A stretch of 64,000 nucleotides of DNA from Flabesymbios commensalis. Taxonomy: Eukaryota > Annelida > Polychaeta > Terebellida > Flabelligeridae. How positions within the stretch are numbered: the first letter of the stretch is position 1; the number at the start of each line of letters is the position of its first letter. Positions 1-10,533 of this stretch are shown piece after piece. The stretch spans positions 40,123,441-40,187,440 of the forward strand of contig OZ024902.1 of the NCBI GenBank assembly GCA_964017125.1, written 5' to 3'. The translations under genes were made by a program, and so were the position numbers. Under the pieces are notes generated by a model that saw only the letters and a list, made by a program, of their open reading frames with translations, was not told the DNA's origin and searched no databases.

Positions 1-539
1 AAGTGCATACATATGCGATATGCAGGTAATTAAATATAAAAATATTCGGGTTAGGACAAAAAACTGACAGTGTAGGCCCTATCCAAGCTGCAAAGATGCA
101 GAGCGTTAGGCCTACATCAAACTGAAATCACAACAAGTGGCCAATCCGCCACGGTTCTAGAATAAGGGGCTAAAAAGCTCCTCTGTATAACCTAGACGAG
201 AGCACCGAAGCCACAGGAAATAACCGGTTCTACCTCGTCTGTCAGCATTTATCAAATAAAAAGGAAGTAACATTATAAAGGTCGGCCACATCTCAATATT
301 GAGACACTGTATGGCTTCAAACACCATTGTAACGTATTTGGTCATAGCAGATCAACATCACTAAACCACCGTAATGGGCATCGTGTTTACTGCGAATGGC
401 ACGATATTACTGCTTTGCCAAGTCAAAAAGGAGTATCTGTCTACTTGTATAGTAAGCAGATACTGTCATTTTGGCCTTGTATGATATTATATGAGCAGGA
501 TAGTTAAATGGGGCTTATAATTATTATCATCTGGTTTAG
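1..539. other. Unassigned AT-rich sequence
   Basis: I see no convincing exon, RNA gene or repeat structure here. The short open frames lack splice context and coding bias. Confidence 0.4.
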
Positions 540-870
540 TCTAGTAGGAAGAAGGGGGTATCGTGCACCCCCCGGAAAACAATTTCTAATTGATGTTTCC
601 AGATTGGAAAAAAACCATAGAAAACGATTTGATATGTTAAAAAGCTGACAAAATGTCCCACATACCATTTTTATGCAAATTAGTGACGCCATCACTGGAA
701 AATGTATATTTCGCCATATCTCAGCCAATAGTGCACATGGCTTAACAATTAAGGTGTCTAACCCCATGTTTTGAGGGTCTAAGATCATTATAAAGCTATT
801 CTTGAAGTGATCAGATGTGTCTAAAAGATGCTAGCGTGTCAAGTATCGCCGCCATTAGCGAAAAATTCAA
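540..870 (-). repeat. Dispersed repeat family R1, copy A
   Basis: This starts with the self-complementary block GGGGGTATCGTGCACCCCC and runs into a segment with ATATTTCGCCATATCTCAGC and a word close to GTGTCTAACCCCATGTTTTG. The same order of words occurs in inverted orientation at 6870-7650 and in this orientation at 60032-60262. At its far end (about 805-870) it resembles the right end of the large element at 63.3 kb, so it may be a solo end of that family. No coding capacity is seen. Confidence 0.7.
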
Positions 871-1064
871 GTTTCCCTATCTCCGCGGATATCAATGATA
901 ACTGCATTAGGCCTATAGTCATTCATTTCATTCATTGATTTATTATTCTGACATAAAGCGTCTAGACGTATGTTTTGATGCTCAACGAATATAAAAATAA
1001 CAATATTCAAGAGATCAGATAAGTACGGAGCCCATAAAGGGACATTAAGTGTGGTGATTTTTTT

Positions 1065-1407
1065 TATTTCGTTTGTACGAAATAATATTTCGTTTGTACG
1101 AAATATTATTTCGTTTGTACGAAATATTATTTCGTTTGTACGAAATATTATTTCGTTTGTACGAAATATTATTTCGTTTGTACGAAATATTATTTCGTTT
1201 GTACGAAATATTATTTCGTTTGTACGAAATAATATTTCGTTTGTACGAAATATTATTTCGTTTGTACGAAATATTATTTCGTTTGTACGAAATATTATTT
1301 CGTTTGTACGAAATAATATTTCGTTTGCACGAAATATTATTTCGTTTGTACGAAATAATATTTCGTTTGTACGAAATATTATTTCGTTTGTACGAAATAT
1401 TATTTCT
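1065..1407. repeat. 21-bp minisatellite, left array
   Basis: About 16 units of CGTTTGTACGAAATATTATTT follow each other. Each unit is almost self-complementary around GTAC and around AAATATTATTT. As 21 is a multiple of three and no frame holds a stop, long spurious open frames occur on both strands. Confidence 0.95.
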
Positions 1408-1426
1408 GGGTATGTCACTCACTAAC

Positions 1427-1917
1427 AGGGCGGGGACCTGGGACTGACACTCACTGACAGGGTTGGGACCTGGGGGTGATACTCTCTGACAGGGAGGGGA
1501 CCTGGGTGTGACAGTCACTGACAGGGTGGGGACCTGGGGGTGACACTCCCTGACAGGGCGGGGACCTGGGTGTGACACTCACCGACAGGGCGGGGACCTG
1601 GGTCTGACACTCACTGACAGAGCGGGGACCTGGGTCTGACACTCACTGACAGAGCGGGGACCTGGGTCTGACACTCACTGACAGGGTGGGGACCTGGGGG
1701 TGACACTCTCTGACAGGGCGGGGACCTGGGTCTGACACTCACTGACGGGGCGGGAACCCAGTCCCCACCATGTCAGTGAGTGTCAGACCCAGGTCCCCAC
1801 AATGTCATAACGCAGGTCCCCACCCTGTCAGCGGGTATCAGACCCAGGTCTCCGTCATGTCAGTGAGTGTCAGACCCAGGTCCGCGCCATGTCAGCGAGT
1901 GTCAGACACAGGTCCCC
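1427..1917. repeat. 32-bp GGGGACCTGGG minisatellite with reversal of direction
   Basis: Units of about 32 bp built on TGACACTCACTGACAG and GGGGACCTGGG run forward to about 1758. They then continue as the reverse complement (GTCAGTGAGTGTCAGACCCAGGTCCCC). The array is a large palindrome, and the SINE inserted in its inverted half. The same structure is repeated 896 bp downstream. Confidence 0.9.
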
Positions 1918-1929
1918 GCCCTGTTAGTG

Positions 1930-2208
1930 GCCGGCCCCGATGGCTCATTCGTATCGAATGTGGCTTGTAACCTGGAGGTACCAGGTTCGAATCCCGGTCG
2001 GGCCTGATATTTGTCATCGTGGTTGTGCATATACAGTGCTCCAAACTGTTCAAAGGCATGGAATGTACAGTGCTGCCTATGGTACCGTGCACTATAAAAA
2101 ACCCTTGAAGTCATTTGAAATAAGAGTAGGGCATAGTACCGGCTTCCTTCTGTCGCGATATTGCCATGATTGTGCAGAAAGCGACGAAAACCAATATTCA
2201 CTCACTCT
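1930..2208 (+). mobile_element. tRNA-derived SINE, copy 1
   Basis: The head GGCCCCGATGGCTCA with a B box GGTTCGAATCC and closing CGGTCGGGCC is a tRNA-like pol III promoter unit of about 75 bp. An unrelated body and an ATTCACTCACT tail follow. The element is flanked by a perfect 12-bp target duplication, GCCCTGTTAGTG, at 1918-1929 and 2209-2220. This shows a retroposed insertion into the minisatellite. Related, more diverged copies lie on the minus strand at 15.7 and 18.4 kb. Confidence 0.93.
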
Positions 2209-2320
2209 GCCCTGTTAGTGAGCGTCAGATCCAGGTCCACACCCTGTCAGTGAGTGACAGACCCAGGTCATTTCGTACAAATACGAAATAATATTTTGTA
2301 CAAACGAAATAATATTTTGT

Positions 2321-3216
2321 ACAGGGCGGGGACCTGGGACTGACACTCACTGACAGGGTTGGGACCTGGGGGTGATACTCTCTGACAGGGAGGGGACCTG
2401 GGTGTGACAGTCACTGACAGGGTGGGGACCTGGGGGTGACACTCCCTGACAGGGCGGGGACCTGGGTGTGACACTCACCGACAGGGCGGGGACCTGGGTC
2501 TGACACTCACTGACAGAGCGGGGACCTGGGTCTGACACTCACTGACAGAGCGGGGACCTGGGTCTGACACTCACTGACAGGGTGGGGACCTGGGGGTGAC
2601 ACTCTCTGACAGGGCGGGGACCTGGGTCTGACACTCACTGACGGGGCGGGAACCCAGTCCCCACCATGTCAGTGAGTGTCAGACCCAGGTCCCCACAATG
2701 TCATAACGCAGGTCCCCACCCTGTCAGCGGGTATCAGACCCAGGTCTCCGTCATGTCAGTGAGTGTCAGACCCAGGTCCGCGCCATGTCAGCGAGTGTCA
2801 GACACAGGTCCCCGCCCTGTTAGTGGCCGGCCCCGATGGCTCATTCGTATCGAATGTGGCTTGTAACCTGGAGGTACCAGGTTCGAATCCCGGTCGGGCC
2901 TGATATTTGTCATCGTGGTTGTGCATATACAGTGCTCCAAACTGTTCAAAGGCATGGAATGTACAGTGCTGCCTATGGTACCGTGCACTATAAAAAACCC
3001 TTGAAGTCATTTGAAATAAGAGTAGGGCATAGTACCGGCTTCCTTCTGTCGCGATATTGCCATGATTGTGCAGAAAGCGACGAAAACCAATATTCACTCA
3101 CTCTGCCCTGTTAGTGAGCGTCAGATCCAGGTCCACACCCTGTCAGTGAGTGACAGACCCAGGTCATTTCGTACAAATACGAAATAATATTTTGTACAAA
3201 CGAAATAATATTTTGT
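2321..3216. repeat. 896-bp tandem duplication, second copy
   Basis: This is the second copy of the block at 1425-2320, including the SINE with both its target duplications. The junction at 2320/2321 falls at a TTTTGTACA word shared with the 21-bp array. Confidence 0.9.
2826..3104 (+). mobile_element. tRNA-derived SINE, copy 2 (duplicated with its host block)
   Basis: It looks the same as the SINE at 1930-2208 and has the same 12-bp flanks, at 2814-2825 and 3105-3116. It was therefore copied by the 896-bp duplication rather than by a second insertion. Confidence 0.93.
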
Positions 3217-3952
3217 ACAAACGAGATAATATTTCGTACAAACGAAATAATATTTCGTACAAACGAAATAATATTTCGTACAAACGAAATATTATTTCGT
3301 ACAAACGAAATAATATTTCGTACAAACGAAATAATATTTCGTACAAACGAGATAATATTTCGTACAAACGAAATAATATTTCGTACAAACGAAATATTAT
3401 TTCGTACAAACGAAATAATATTTCGTACAAACGAAATAATATTTCGTACAAACGAAATAATATTTCGTACAAACGAAATATTATTTCGTACAAACGAAAT
3501 ATTATTTCGTACAAACGAAATAACATTTCGTACAAACGAAATAATATTTCGTACAAACGAAATAATATTTCGTGCAAACGAAATATTATTTCGTACAAAC
3601 GAAATAATATTTCGTACAAACGAAATAATATTTCGTACAAACGAAATATTATTTCGTACAAACGAAATATTATTTCGTACAAACGAAATAATATTTCGTA
3701 CAAACGAAATAATATTTCGTACAAACGAAATAATATTTCGTACAAACGAAATATTATTTCGTACAAACGAAATAATATTTCGTACAAACGAAATAATATT
3801 TCGTACAAACGAAATGTTATTTCGTACAAACGAAATAATATTTCGTACAAACGAAATCATTTCGTACAAACGAAATAATATTTTGTACAAACGAAATCAT
3901 TTCGTACAAACGAAATATTATTTCGTACAAACGAAATAAAAAAAATCACCAC
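3167..3952. repeat. 21-bp minisatellite, right array
   Basis: About 37 units of AATATTTCGTACAAACGAAAT, in the opposite orientation to the left array. Units differ mainly by exchange of AATATT for ATAATA, and by a few G substitutions. The array ends in the inverted terminal sequence with AATCACCACACTTAATG. Confidence 0.95.
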
Positions 3953-4032
3953 ACTTAATGTCCCTTTATGGGCTCCGTAGTTATGTACGAGGCATGTGAT
4001 AGTGTATGCACATTAGTGACATCACATTAGTG

Positions 4033-4262
4033 CGTATAAAAACTGATAACTGCACTCGCTATCTATCTACACCTGATGTATTTCTAAGGGTTCAATAAAC
4101 TTACACCATAACAGATTAACACTATGTCCTAGTACACGATGTATGCTAGGATGCACATTAGTATGTCACACAATAACACCATGATGTGTCGCAGTACATG
4201 AAAATATTGTAGAATGTATCATAGAATGTATACTAGCACGCTCTACCACATATTAACACTAT
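4033..4262. repeat. Degenerate TGTAGAATGTAT repeat family, left copy
   Basis: This holds ACTGATAACTGCAC, then GTTCAATAA, then loose repeats of TAGAATGTATxxTAG and CTACCACATAxTAACACTAT. The same order is found at 63428-64000 in the same orientation. Confidence 0.75.
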
Positions 4263-4349
4263 ACATTTTTCTAAATATTTTGTGGATAAAATTGCCACTA
4301 TCCGCTCCAAAGTTCCAAAGCACATAATATTTCATCAGCGCAAAAAACA

Positions 4350-5470
4350 GAAATTAGATCCAAAATGAGCCCTTTTGAGCGTGCGACAGAAGATGAAATT
4401 ACAAAGCATATTTTGAGCTCATCGTCAAAATCATCTGATCTGGACCACATTCCTACAAACGTGCTGAAATATTGTCTTGATATATAAGTAACTCCCATCA
4501 CTGATATAATAAACATTTCAATGGACACAAGTACATTTCCTAAAAAATCAAAGAAGCTCATGTAAGACCACTACTTAAAAAACATCTCTTCCTAAGCGAA
4601 CTGAAAAATTACAGGCCTGTATCCTACTTGAGTTTCATTACCAAAATCTTAGGTAGTAGCCATTCTGCTGCAAGCTCATAATAAAAAATAGCCATCTATC
4701 TAATCCATTACAGCCAGCTTACATCATTTTACAGAATCAGCTCTACTGAAAGTACATAACGATATCATTATTAGTATGGACAAGGGTGAAGTTACAGCTC
4801 TAACCTTGCTGGACTTGTCGGTCGCTTTCGAAACTCAAGTCTCCGGCCGTCTGGGCATGTCTGGGGGTATATCCCCTGGACAGGAAGGAAAACGCTCTCA
4901 ATAAACCACCATGCCGTATCACCCCCACCCTCACATCCTCATCTGTACATCATTCATCTCATCAATTGACTACAACGTTTCAATTAAATGGTCTTAAAAG
5001 ACCATTTAATTGTGCGGAAAAGTGACGTAAAGCAATGATTTACTACTACTCGACACCATTGACCATGCTACATTACCAAGTAGACCTTCAGATTGGTATG
5101 GAATATCTACATCTGGGCAGGGTCAAATTTGGTTTTCTTCTTACTTGCAAAATAGGCACCAAACCTCAAAAAATAAAGAAAGTCTGTCAGATAAAGTCAC
5201 ACTCTCATATGGAGTTCCACAGAGCTCTGTGCTGGGACCAGTGCTTTTTATCCTAAACACTACACCACTCAGCACTATTATCCTCAGTTTTGACATAAAC
5301 CACCATCTTTATGCCGATGATACTCATATTTACATGTCTCTATCCGTTTCCAACGCTAAGGAATCTCTTGAGTATTTGCAACATTCAGCCACGTCAGGTA
5401 ATTGTATGTCGACAATCTTTCTGTGCTTCCTAGATCCTGTGTCACACAGTCATATTGATTGAATGGGCAT
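4350..5470 (+). pseudogene. CR1/L2-like non-LTR retrotransposon (LINE), decayed reverse transcriptase
   Basis: Conceptual translation gives segments typical of the CR1/L2/jockey reverse transcriptase: SPFERATEDEITKHILSSSS and KSSDLDHIPTNVLKYC (from about 4365), then DKGEVTALTLLDLSVAFET (near 4775-4835), then SYGVPQSSVLGPVLFILNT (near 5208) and the catalytic-box region HLYADDTHIYMSL (near 5305). The segments lie in different frames with stops between them, so it is a dead copy. A 218-bp insertion at 4832-5049 splits the core between the FET and DTIDHATL blocks. Neither the 5' domain nor the C-terminal tail is seen. The exact clade is inferred. Confidence 0.88.
4832..5049. mobile_element. 218-bp short element inserted in the LINE
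   Basis: The LINE coding sequence reads up to GTCGCTTTCGA and resumes at CGACACCATTGACC, so the material between is foreign. TCGA occurs at 4828-4831 and 5050-5053, a possible 4-bp target duplication. The insert has CAAGTCTCCGGCCGTCT, then GGAAAACGCTCTCAATAA, and an end like GTAATGCAATGATTTA. A second copy is at 52829-53054. An inner palindrome (AAATGGTCTTAAAAGACCATTT) is present in this copy only. No tRNA-like head or coding frame is seen, so the class is unknown. Confidence 0.8.
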
Positions 5471-6714
5471 GATGCAGCAGAATCACAAAAGAGGCTGGTA
5501 CTGCACCTCCACCTGTGTTTTGATAGATTGAAACACTTGGCATGATTAAAACAAAATATTATGAGAATAGGCAATGCAGTAGCAAGATTAGTAACATAAC
5601 ACAATCTTATCTAGCTTCTGTTGTAACAAATTAATGAGTTCTACCCTCCACAATGAGGACTGCCATATTTGTTCTGTCCAGCCTGGAAGCGGCCTGCTTA
5701 CCACACCATACAGCATAACTGACATAACTGTATTTTGTGTCATCGTTTGCAAGGAAGCTCTTGGAATAATATGGCTGCCTGACAGCTGATCCAACTAGAA
5801 TGATCTCTGGGCTGCTACGTCGCAACCTCTCTTTGGGCTTTGATAGATCCAGGATGATAACTGTCAGTCAAGATCGCCGTCTGATCGAGTATCTGTATGC
5901 ATATCCCACAATAGGTCGGGGGAAGGTTGGTAATGGTATGTAGCAGTCCCATGTCATCCTGTATGAATAAATCGTCAACTGCTTGGGGTATGGCAGATTG
6001 TCTTGGGTAGCGTCTTCCAGAAGGTAGGGCCTAGTCAAGGAAGGTGACTTTGTTGATTTAAAAAAAAGCCATTTGGTGACCCAAGCCAGGGAGGTACAGC
6101 CATGAGCTCTTCCAAGTCCATTATTGGTTCACTTAGACCTTACTAGGAGCTGGGATGCCAGGTTGCTTTGCCCCTGGTACTGGATGACTTGAGATGATTC
6201 ACATAGTAACACTGGTTGACGCAGCTTACCATTTGAAAAACAATGAATATAGTTGTGAATGTGATTTTAACTGATTACCTTTCCCTGTGAGGAAGTGATG
6301 TTGATCTTGTTGTTGTCAGCTTTGCAGAATTGAGTTCCATTTTGTCGAATCTTAGTGACCACAATTAGTCTTCTGAAAGCCCACAGAATAATGTTACGGC
6401 AAAAAGGACAACAGCGTTCTGGTACTGACCCGCACTTCCAAGAATGTAAGCTTGTGCAAGAGCATCAGCAAGAACGATAACCGAACTGTGCAGAAGCCAG
6501 AATGAAAAGGCAACATGTGTGCTCTTTGGGAATTTCTTGGATTTCACATGATTTTTTATTGGGTTATTCTGTAGCCGTTTCAGCAATTTCTCAGCTTGAT
6601 AGTTCTGATTTATCATAGCCATTCAGTTCTTCGACAAAGATCAAGCGCAATGACGATAGCATTACCTCATTAGGTTGGACAACAAGTTTTCCAGTACGAA
6701 TACAAGTGCCTCCT
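5471..6714. other. Unassigned stretch with decayed coding traces
   Basis: Overlapping minus-strand open frames near 5588-5825 read like eroded mobile-element sequence, for example SYAVWCGKQAASRLDR, but I cannot name a family. The rest (5830-6700) shows no repeat or exon structure that I can support. Confidence 0.35.
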
Positions 6715-7650
6715 TATGGACATATCAGATCGTTTTGAAAATAGTTTTACTATGTTCTTTGACCCTCAAAACATAGGTCTGAAAACTTGTTATATGTAGT
6801 TATATTTGATATTGGCTGAGCAATGCCGAAAAATACACTTCTCGTTAATAGCGGCAATATTCTGCGCAATAACATGTGTTAGACACATCTGATCACTTCA
6901 AGAATAGTTTTATAATGCTCTTGGATCCTCAAAACATGGGGTTAGACACCTTAATTGTTGTGCTATGTGCACTATTAGCTGAGATATGGCGAAATATATA
7001 TTTTCCAGTAATGGCGTCGCTAATTTGCATAAAAACGGTATGTGGTCTCACCACCCTAAATAAGCCGAAATCACGGCAGGTGTATACTAATGATGGAATC
7101 ATCACACAAAATATTTTCAATGCGGCTGTTTCAACCTCTGTTAAATTAAAAACAAATACAAAGAAGTTATATTTCTGTGAATATGATGTCTCCTTCATCC
7201 CGGATATCAGATATGACTGTTTCGTGATAATCTGACAGGGATACAGTGGGTTAAAAGGATGTATGTCTGGTCTGTGAAAGTGGGTATGACTTTAAGCGTA
7301 ATTTGAACTATAGTGACCTTTTTGCACACTAGGGGGCCTAGCTTAAAATCTGTCTGGGTAGCAACCTCTTATCGGAGCTGTTTTTGAAAATGCACAGTCC
7401 AGGCTTCATTATGATATGCAGCACTAGATAGGGGGGAGGGCAAAAAGAAGTAAAATCGGCCCGTGGAATTGAGGCATTTTACATGTATTTCAATGGGACT
7501 GGCATTTGGGGTGGTGAGACCATGAGTGGGACATTTCGTCAACTTTTTAACATAGCAAATCGTTTTCTATGGTATTTTTCCAATCTAGAAACATCAATTA
7601 GAAATTGATTTCCGGGGGGTGCACGATACCCCCTTCTTCCTGCCCAACTA
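6715..7650 (+). repeat. Dispersed repeat family R1, copy B, interrupted
   Basis: This is the inverted counterpart of 540-870. Two related sub-units (about 6715-6860 and 6885-7045) each carry CTCAAAACAT(A/G)GG and a line resembling TTAGCTGAGATATGGCG. After a 474-bp insertion the copy resumes at 7520 and ends in the GGGGGTGCACGATACCCCC palindrome at about 7615. Confidence 0.75.
7046..7519. mobile_element. 474-bp non-autonomous DNA transposon with 16-bp TIRs
   Basis: The ends are TCTCACCACCCTAAAT and the complement of ATTTGGGGTGGTGAGA, matching at 15 of 16 positions. The empty site is visible in copy A of the host repeat (TATGTGGGACATTTTGTC region, reverse complement of about 645-672), so the boundaries are exact. 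The flanks TATGTGG and GAGTGG suggest an eroded target duplication of about 8 bp, as in hAT-type elements. The interior shows no transposase. Confidence 0.82.
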
Positions 7651-7716
7651 GTTTGGTCACAAAACAAGTCACAAAACATCAATCTTCAGAAATTACAATT
7701 TGATCAATTATTATCC

Positions 7717-7815
7717 GAGCGGACACAATACGTTGAGTCAATGTTGGATCAACGTTAGTCCACCGTCTACGTAAACCAACATTGATTCAACGTTACGTCC
7801 TGTGTCTGCTTGCGC
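7717..7815. mobile_element. Palindromic MITE of the GTTGAnnCAATGTTGG family
   Basis: The left half (GCGGACACAATACGTTGAGTC) and right half (GATTCAACGTTACGTCCTGTGTCTGC) are near inverted copies. CAATGTTGG and CCAACATTG lie inside them. The same architecture recurs at 14.7, 23.5, 34, 41.1 and 57-59 kb. Confidence 0.65.
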
Positions 7816-8137
7816 ATGTTGACTGGGATGCGCTATTTTATATAGGCCTCAATGCGCAGTTTTTCAGTAATAATTAGCCTACATGAATGTTAACCGATAT
7901 GACTGTTTTGGAGAATTCGTGTGGTTTTTAACTGGTTGATAAAATCTGCCAGCTTGAACCCTTTACGACCCATGTAGTCGCTATGATTCCTATTTGACTC
8001 TTTACCCGCTAAGCACGACGGCAATCGTTTCAATGAATTTTATTAGCATACTGAATCGTTGTTATTGAGAATAAAATGTGTGTTTACTGTTTAAACATCA
8101 ATATTTGCAAATGTTTGGTCCAGAATTAAACAAATTA

Positions 8138-8213
8138 ATATGAGCGGGGATAGACTTTAGTCGACAGGATCTGACGTCTGTCAGATTCTGATGACTAAAG
8201 TCGATCCCCGCAC
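8138..8213. repeat. Stem-loop GCGGGGATxGACTTTAGTCG
   Basis: GCGGGGATAGACTTTAGTC pairs with GACTAAAGTCGATCCCCGC across a loop holding TCTGACGTCTGTCAGA. The CAGTGCGGGGA and TCTGACGTCT words also form the end of related MITEs at 20.5 and 23.8 kb, so this is likely the terminal part of a diverged member of that family. Confidence 0.7.
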
Positions 8214-8350
8214 TGTAAGAATAAAAATATTTCTAATGGGTATTCAAATGAATCAAAAACAACTAACTAAGAGATGATTTCAAAATTAAAAAAACCTTTG
8301 GCCTCCAAGGTTTTCATAAAAAAGTCAGCGCTTCAATTGTTAAAGCTCAT

Positions 8351-8949
8351 TTTATCGTACAAAAAACAGACACATAAAATGGGGAAAATTTGTTTATTAA
8401 AAATAAACATCAAATTAAACGACTACAAATAAAAAGGGCTTCACTTCAAATGTTGTTAATGTAAACGTGGTTGTAACAGAGTGAAGCCCTAAGACCAAAA
8501 TAGGTATAAATTTACTTGACAGTCAGTTAACAGGATTAACCAGTGAATATTTATACATGTCTCTAATTGATCTAATCTACTATGAATATTTATACATGTC
8601 TCAAATTGATCAAATCTACTAGGACTATTTATACATGTCTCTGATTGATCTAATCTACTATGAATATTTATACATGTCTCTGATTGATCTAATCTACTAT
8701 TTAAATGTGAACTTTGACTCTTGTATCATTACAAACAAATTAGATAATATCAACCAAACTATCAATAACAATCTAGTAATTGTTCACACAAAACCAAACC
8801 TATCAATAACAATCTACTAATTGTTCACATTAATATATTAATGAACATTGACTCTTGTATCATTACATACAAATTACATAATATTGACAAAATCTATCAA
8901 TAACATTATTAAACAAGATTATCTGTTGTTGAGGAGGGTATGAGAACGG
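8351..8949. repeat. 600-bp direct repeat A, first copy
   Basis: It starts TTTATCGTACAAAAAACAGAC and ends GAGGGTATGAGAACGG, and it is nearly identical to 9221-9820. It holds a hairpin (GGGCTTCACT with AGTGAAGCCC) and four 39-bp units with TTTATACATGTCTCT at 8544-8699. In the second copy the hairpin's left stem is changed to GGGGTTCACT. Confidence 0.9.
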
Positions 8950-9002
8950 TCAGAAGAAAAATGAACAAAAAACTTGCAGCGGATGGAAGCGGGAGGAGGT
9001 GG

Positions 9003-9225
9003 GATTTTCTTGATAGACATAGAATCTGCTATATAAATTTAAATTTCTTTCGGATTAATTTTTGGTTTGGATCACCCTCAAGATTTCATTGCTAAAAGAG
9101 ACCGTTACAAACAAATCGAGATCCGAACAAACCACGAATTACATAGCTTGGGCTTCGCCTAAGATTAATAATCTATTTTGTGTCCGATAAAAAGAGCTTT
9201 CATTTTACGAAAACTCTGTATTTAT
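9003..9225. repeat. 223-bp module B, first copy
   Basis: This runs from GATTTTCTTGATAGACATAG to ACTCTGTATTTAT and recurs at 14231-14453 with only two substitutions that I can see. It abuts the second copy of repeat A. A short, shrunken version precedes the first copy of A at about 8343-8352. Function unknown. Confidence 0.9.
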
Positions 9226-9820
9226 CGTACAAAAAACAGACACATAAAATGGGGAAAATTTGTTTATTAAAAATAAACATCAAATTAAACGACTACAAAT
9301 AAAAAGGGGTTCACTTCAAATGTTGTTAATGTAAACGTGGTTGTAACAGAGTGAAGCCCTAAGACCAAAATAGGTATAAAATTTACTTGACAGTCAGTTA
9401 ACAGGATTAACCAGTGAATATTTATACATGTCTCTAATTGAGCTAATCTACTATGAATATTTATACATGTCTCAAATTGATCAAATCTACTAGGACTATT
9501 TATACATGTCTCTGATTGATCTAATCTACTATAATTATTTATACATGTCTCTGATTGATCTAATCTACTATTTAAATGTGAACTTTGACTCTTGTATCAT
9601 TACAAACAAATTAGATAATATCAACCAAACTATCAATAACAATCTAGTAATTGTTCACACAAAACCAAACCTATCAATAACAATCTACTAATTGTTCACA
9701 TTAATATATTAATGAACATTGACTCTTGTATCATTACATACAAATTACATAATATTGACAAAATCTATCAATAACATTATTAAACAAGATTATCTGTTGT
9801 TGAGGAGGGTATGAAAACGG
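9221..9820. repeat. 600-bp direct repeat A, second copy
   Basis: This is the second copy of 8351-8949 at an offset of 870-871 bp, with four 39-bp units at 9415-9570. Together with module B it forms a roughly 870-bp higher-order unit. Confidence 0.9.
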
Positions 9821-10533
9821 CACACAGACACAAAGTGTCTGACCCCCACAACACAAACTTACGAATGCATCGTAAGAGCACATATGAATTCCAACCTCTC
9901 ATCTGTCTAATCCACCATTACTTGCGGCATCAGAAACAACACTAATTCTAAATAGTGAAGTGCTATATAGTCTGAAATTTAGTTTTTAAATTGAAATTAA
10001 GATGTCTACAGAAGTGAAACTTGAAATTTACATGTAATGAATAGATAACCAAATAATTAAAATTTCCAAATGTAGATAATAAGGGACACATTATCATAAC
10101 ATCTATTGTATTTATAATTCCTGAAGCAAGTCTGAGTAGTGTTTTGACTGGCTGGATTTATATGTCAGTGGAATTTTATTTTCTGTAAGTGTAAAATCTG
10201 ACCACAGAAGTATACAGACCTCATATTGAGCTGACCTAGGTATTGCAGACACACTTTGAAAACATAAGAAGACCACAAAACATAGATTTAGAAGGATTTG
10301 AAGCAAATTAGGAACATGAGGAAATGGTCCACATCTTGAGTATTGCTGTATTCACTAAAAATGGTGTTTACATATACATTCAAAAGCAAGATCTAAAGAA
10401 TTCTAAAAAAAATAAAAAATAATAATAATAATAATTTCTTACTCACGCAGTTATTGACGAAAAAGCAAAATTTTAGCTTTTTCTTCTCTTCTACGGGAGA
10501 AGAAAAAGGACATAAATCATTCACATTTAAAGT
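9821..10533. other. Unassigned AT-rich sequence
   Basis: No exon, RNA or clear repeat is seen. A short A-rich/AAT run is present near 10405-10435. Confidence 0.4.

Larger units (their letters stand above)
1425..2320. repeat. 896-bp tandem duplication, first copy
   Basis: The sequence from ACAGGGCGGGGACCTGGGAC onward recurs at an offset of exactly 896 bp, with no difference that I noticed. It holds the 32-bp minisatellite, one SINE and a few 21-bp units. The near-identity indicates a recent duplication by unequal exchange, or possibly an assembly artefact. Confidence 0.9.
1024..3979. mobile_element. Palindromic composite element with terminal inverted repeats
   Basis: The two ends are inverted copies. 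TACGGAGCCCATAAAGGGAC at 1024 matches the complement of the sequence ending at 3979, and the match continues through a T/A run into the 21-bp repeats, about 50 bp in all. TA flanks both ends if the element is taken to begin with CGGAGCCC, which would fit a TA target duplication. The interior holds 21-bp minisatellite arms in opposite orientation, a 32-bp minisatellite that reverses direction, and a SINE, the last two inside a tandemly doubled block. No transposase frame is visible, so it is non-autonomous. Assignment to a superfamily is not possible from this alone. Confidence 0.7.

Noticed and set aside
867-1578. Long open frames of 124-183 residues over the 21-bp array
   Set aside because: The 21-bp unit is stop-free in all frames, so the frames are repetition artefacts with seven-residue periods and no gene signal.
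1930-2004. A tRNA gene
   Set aside because: The tRNA-like part is the head of a SINE, with a non-tRNA body, a tail and a 12-bp target duplication.
3111-3890. Open frames of 228-259 residues over the right 21-bp array
   Set aside because: Same cause; the peptide is only a seven-residue repeat such as RNIISFV.
1425-3952. A CRISPR array
   Set aside because: The repeats are contiguous minisatellites without unique spacers, and the window is clearly from an animal genome.
4298-4561. Minus-strand 87-residue frame
   Set aside because: It is the antisense of a recognisable LINE reverse transcriptase segment on the plus strand.
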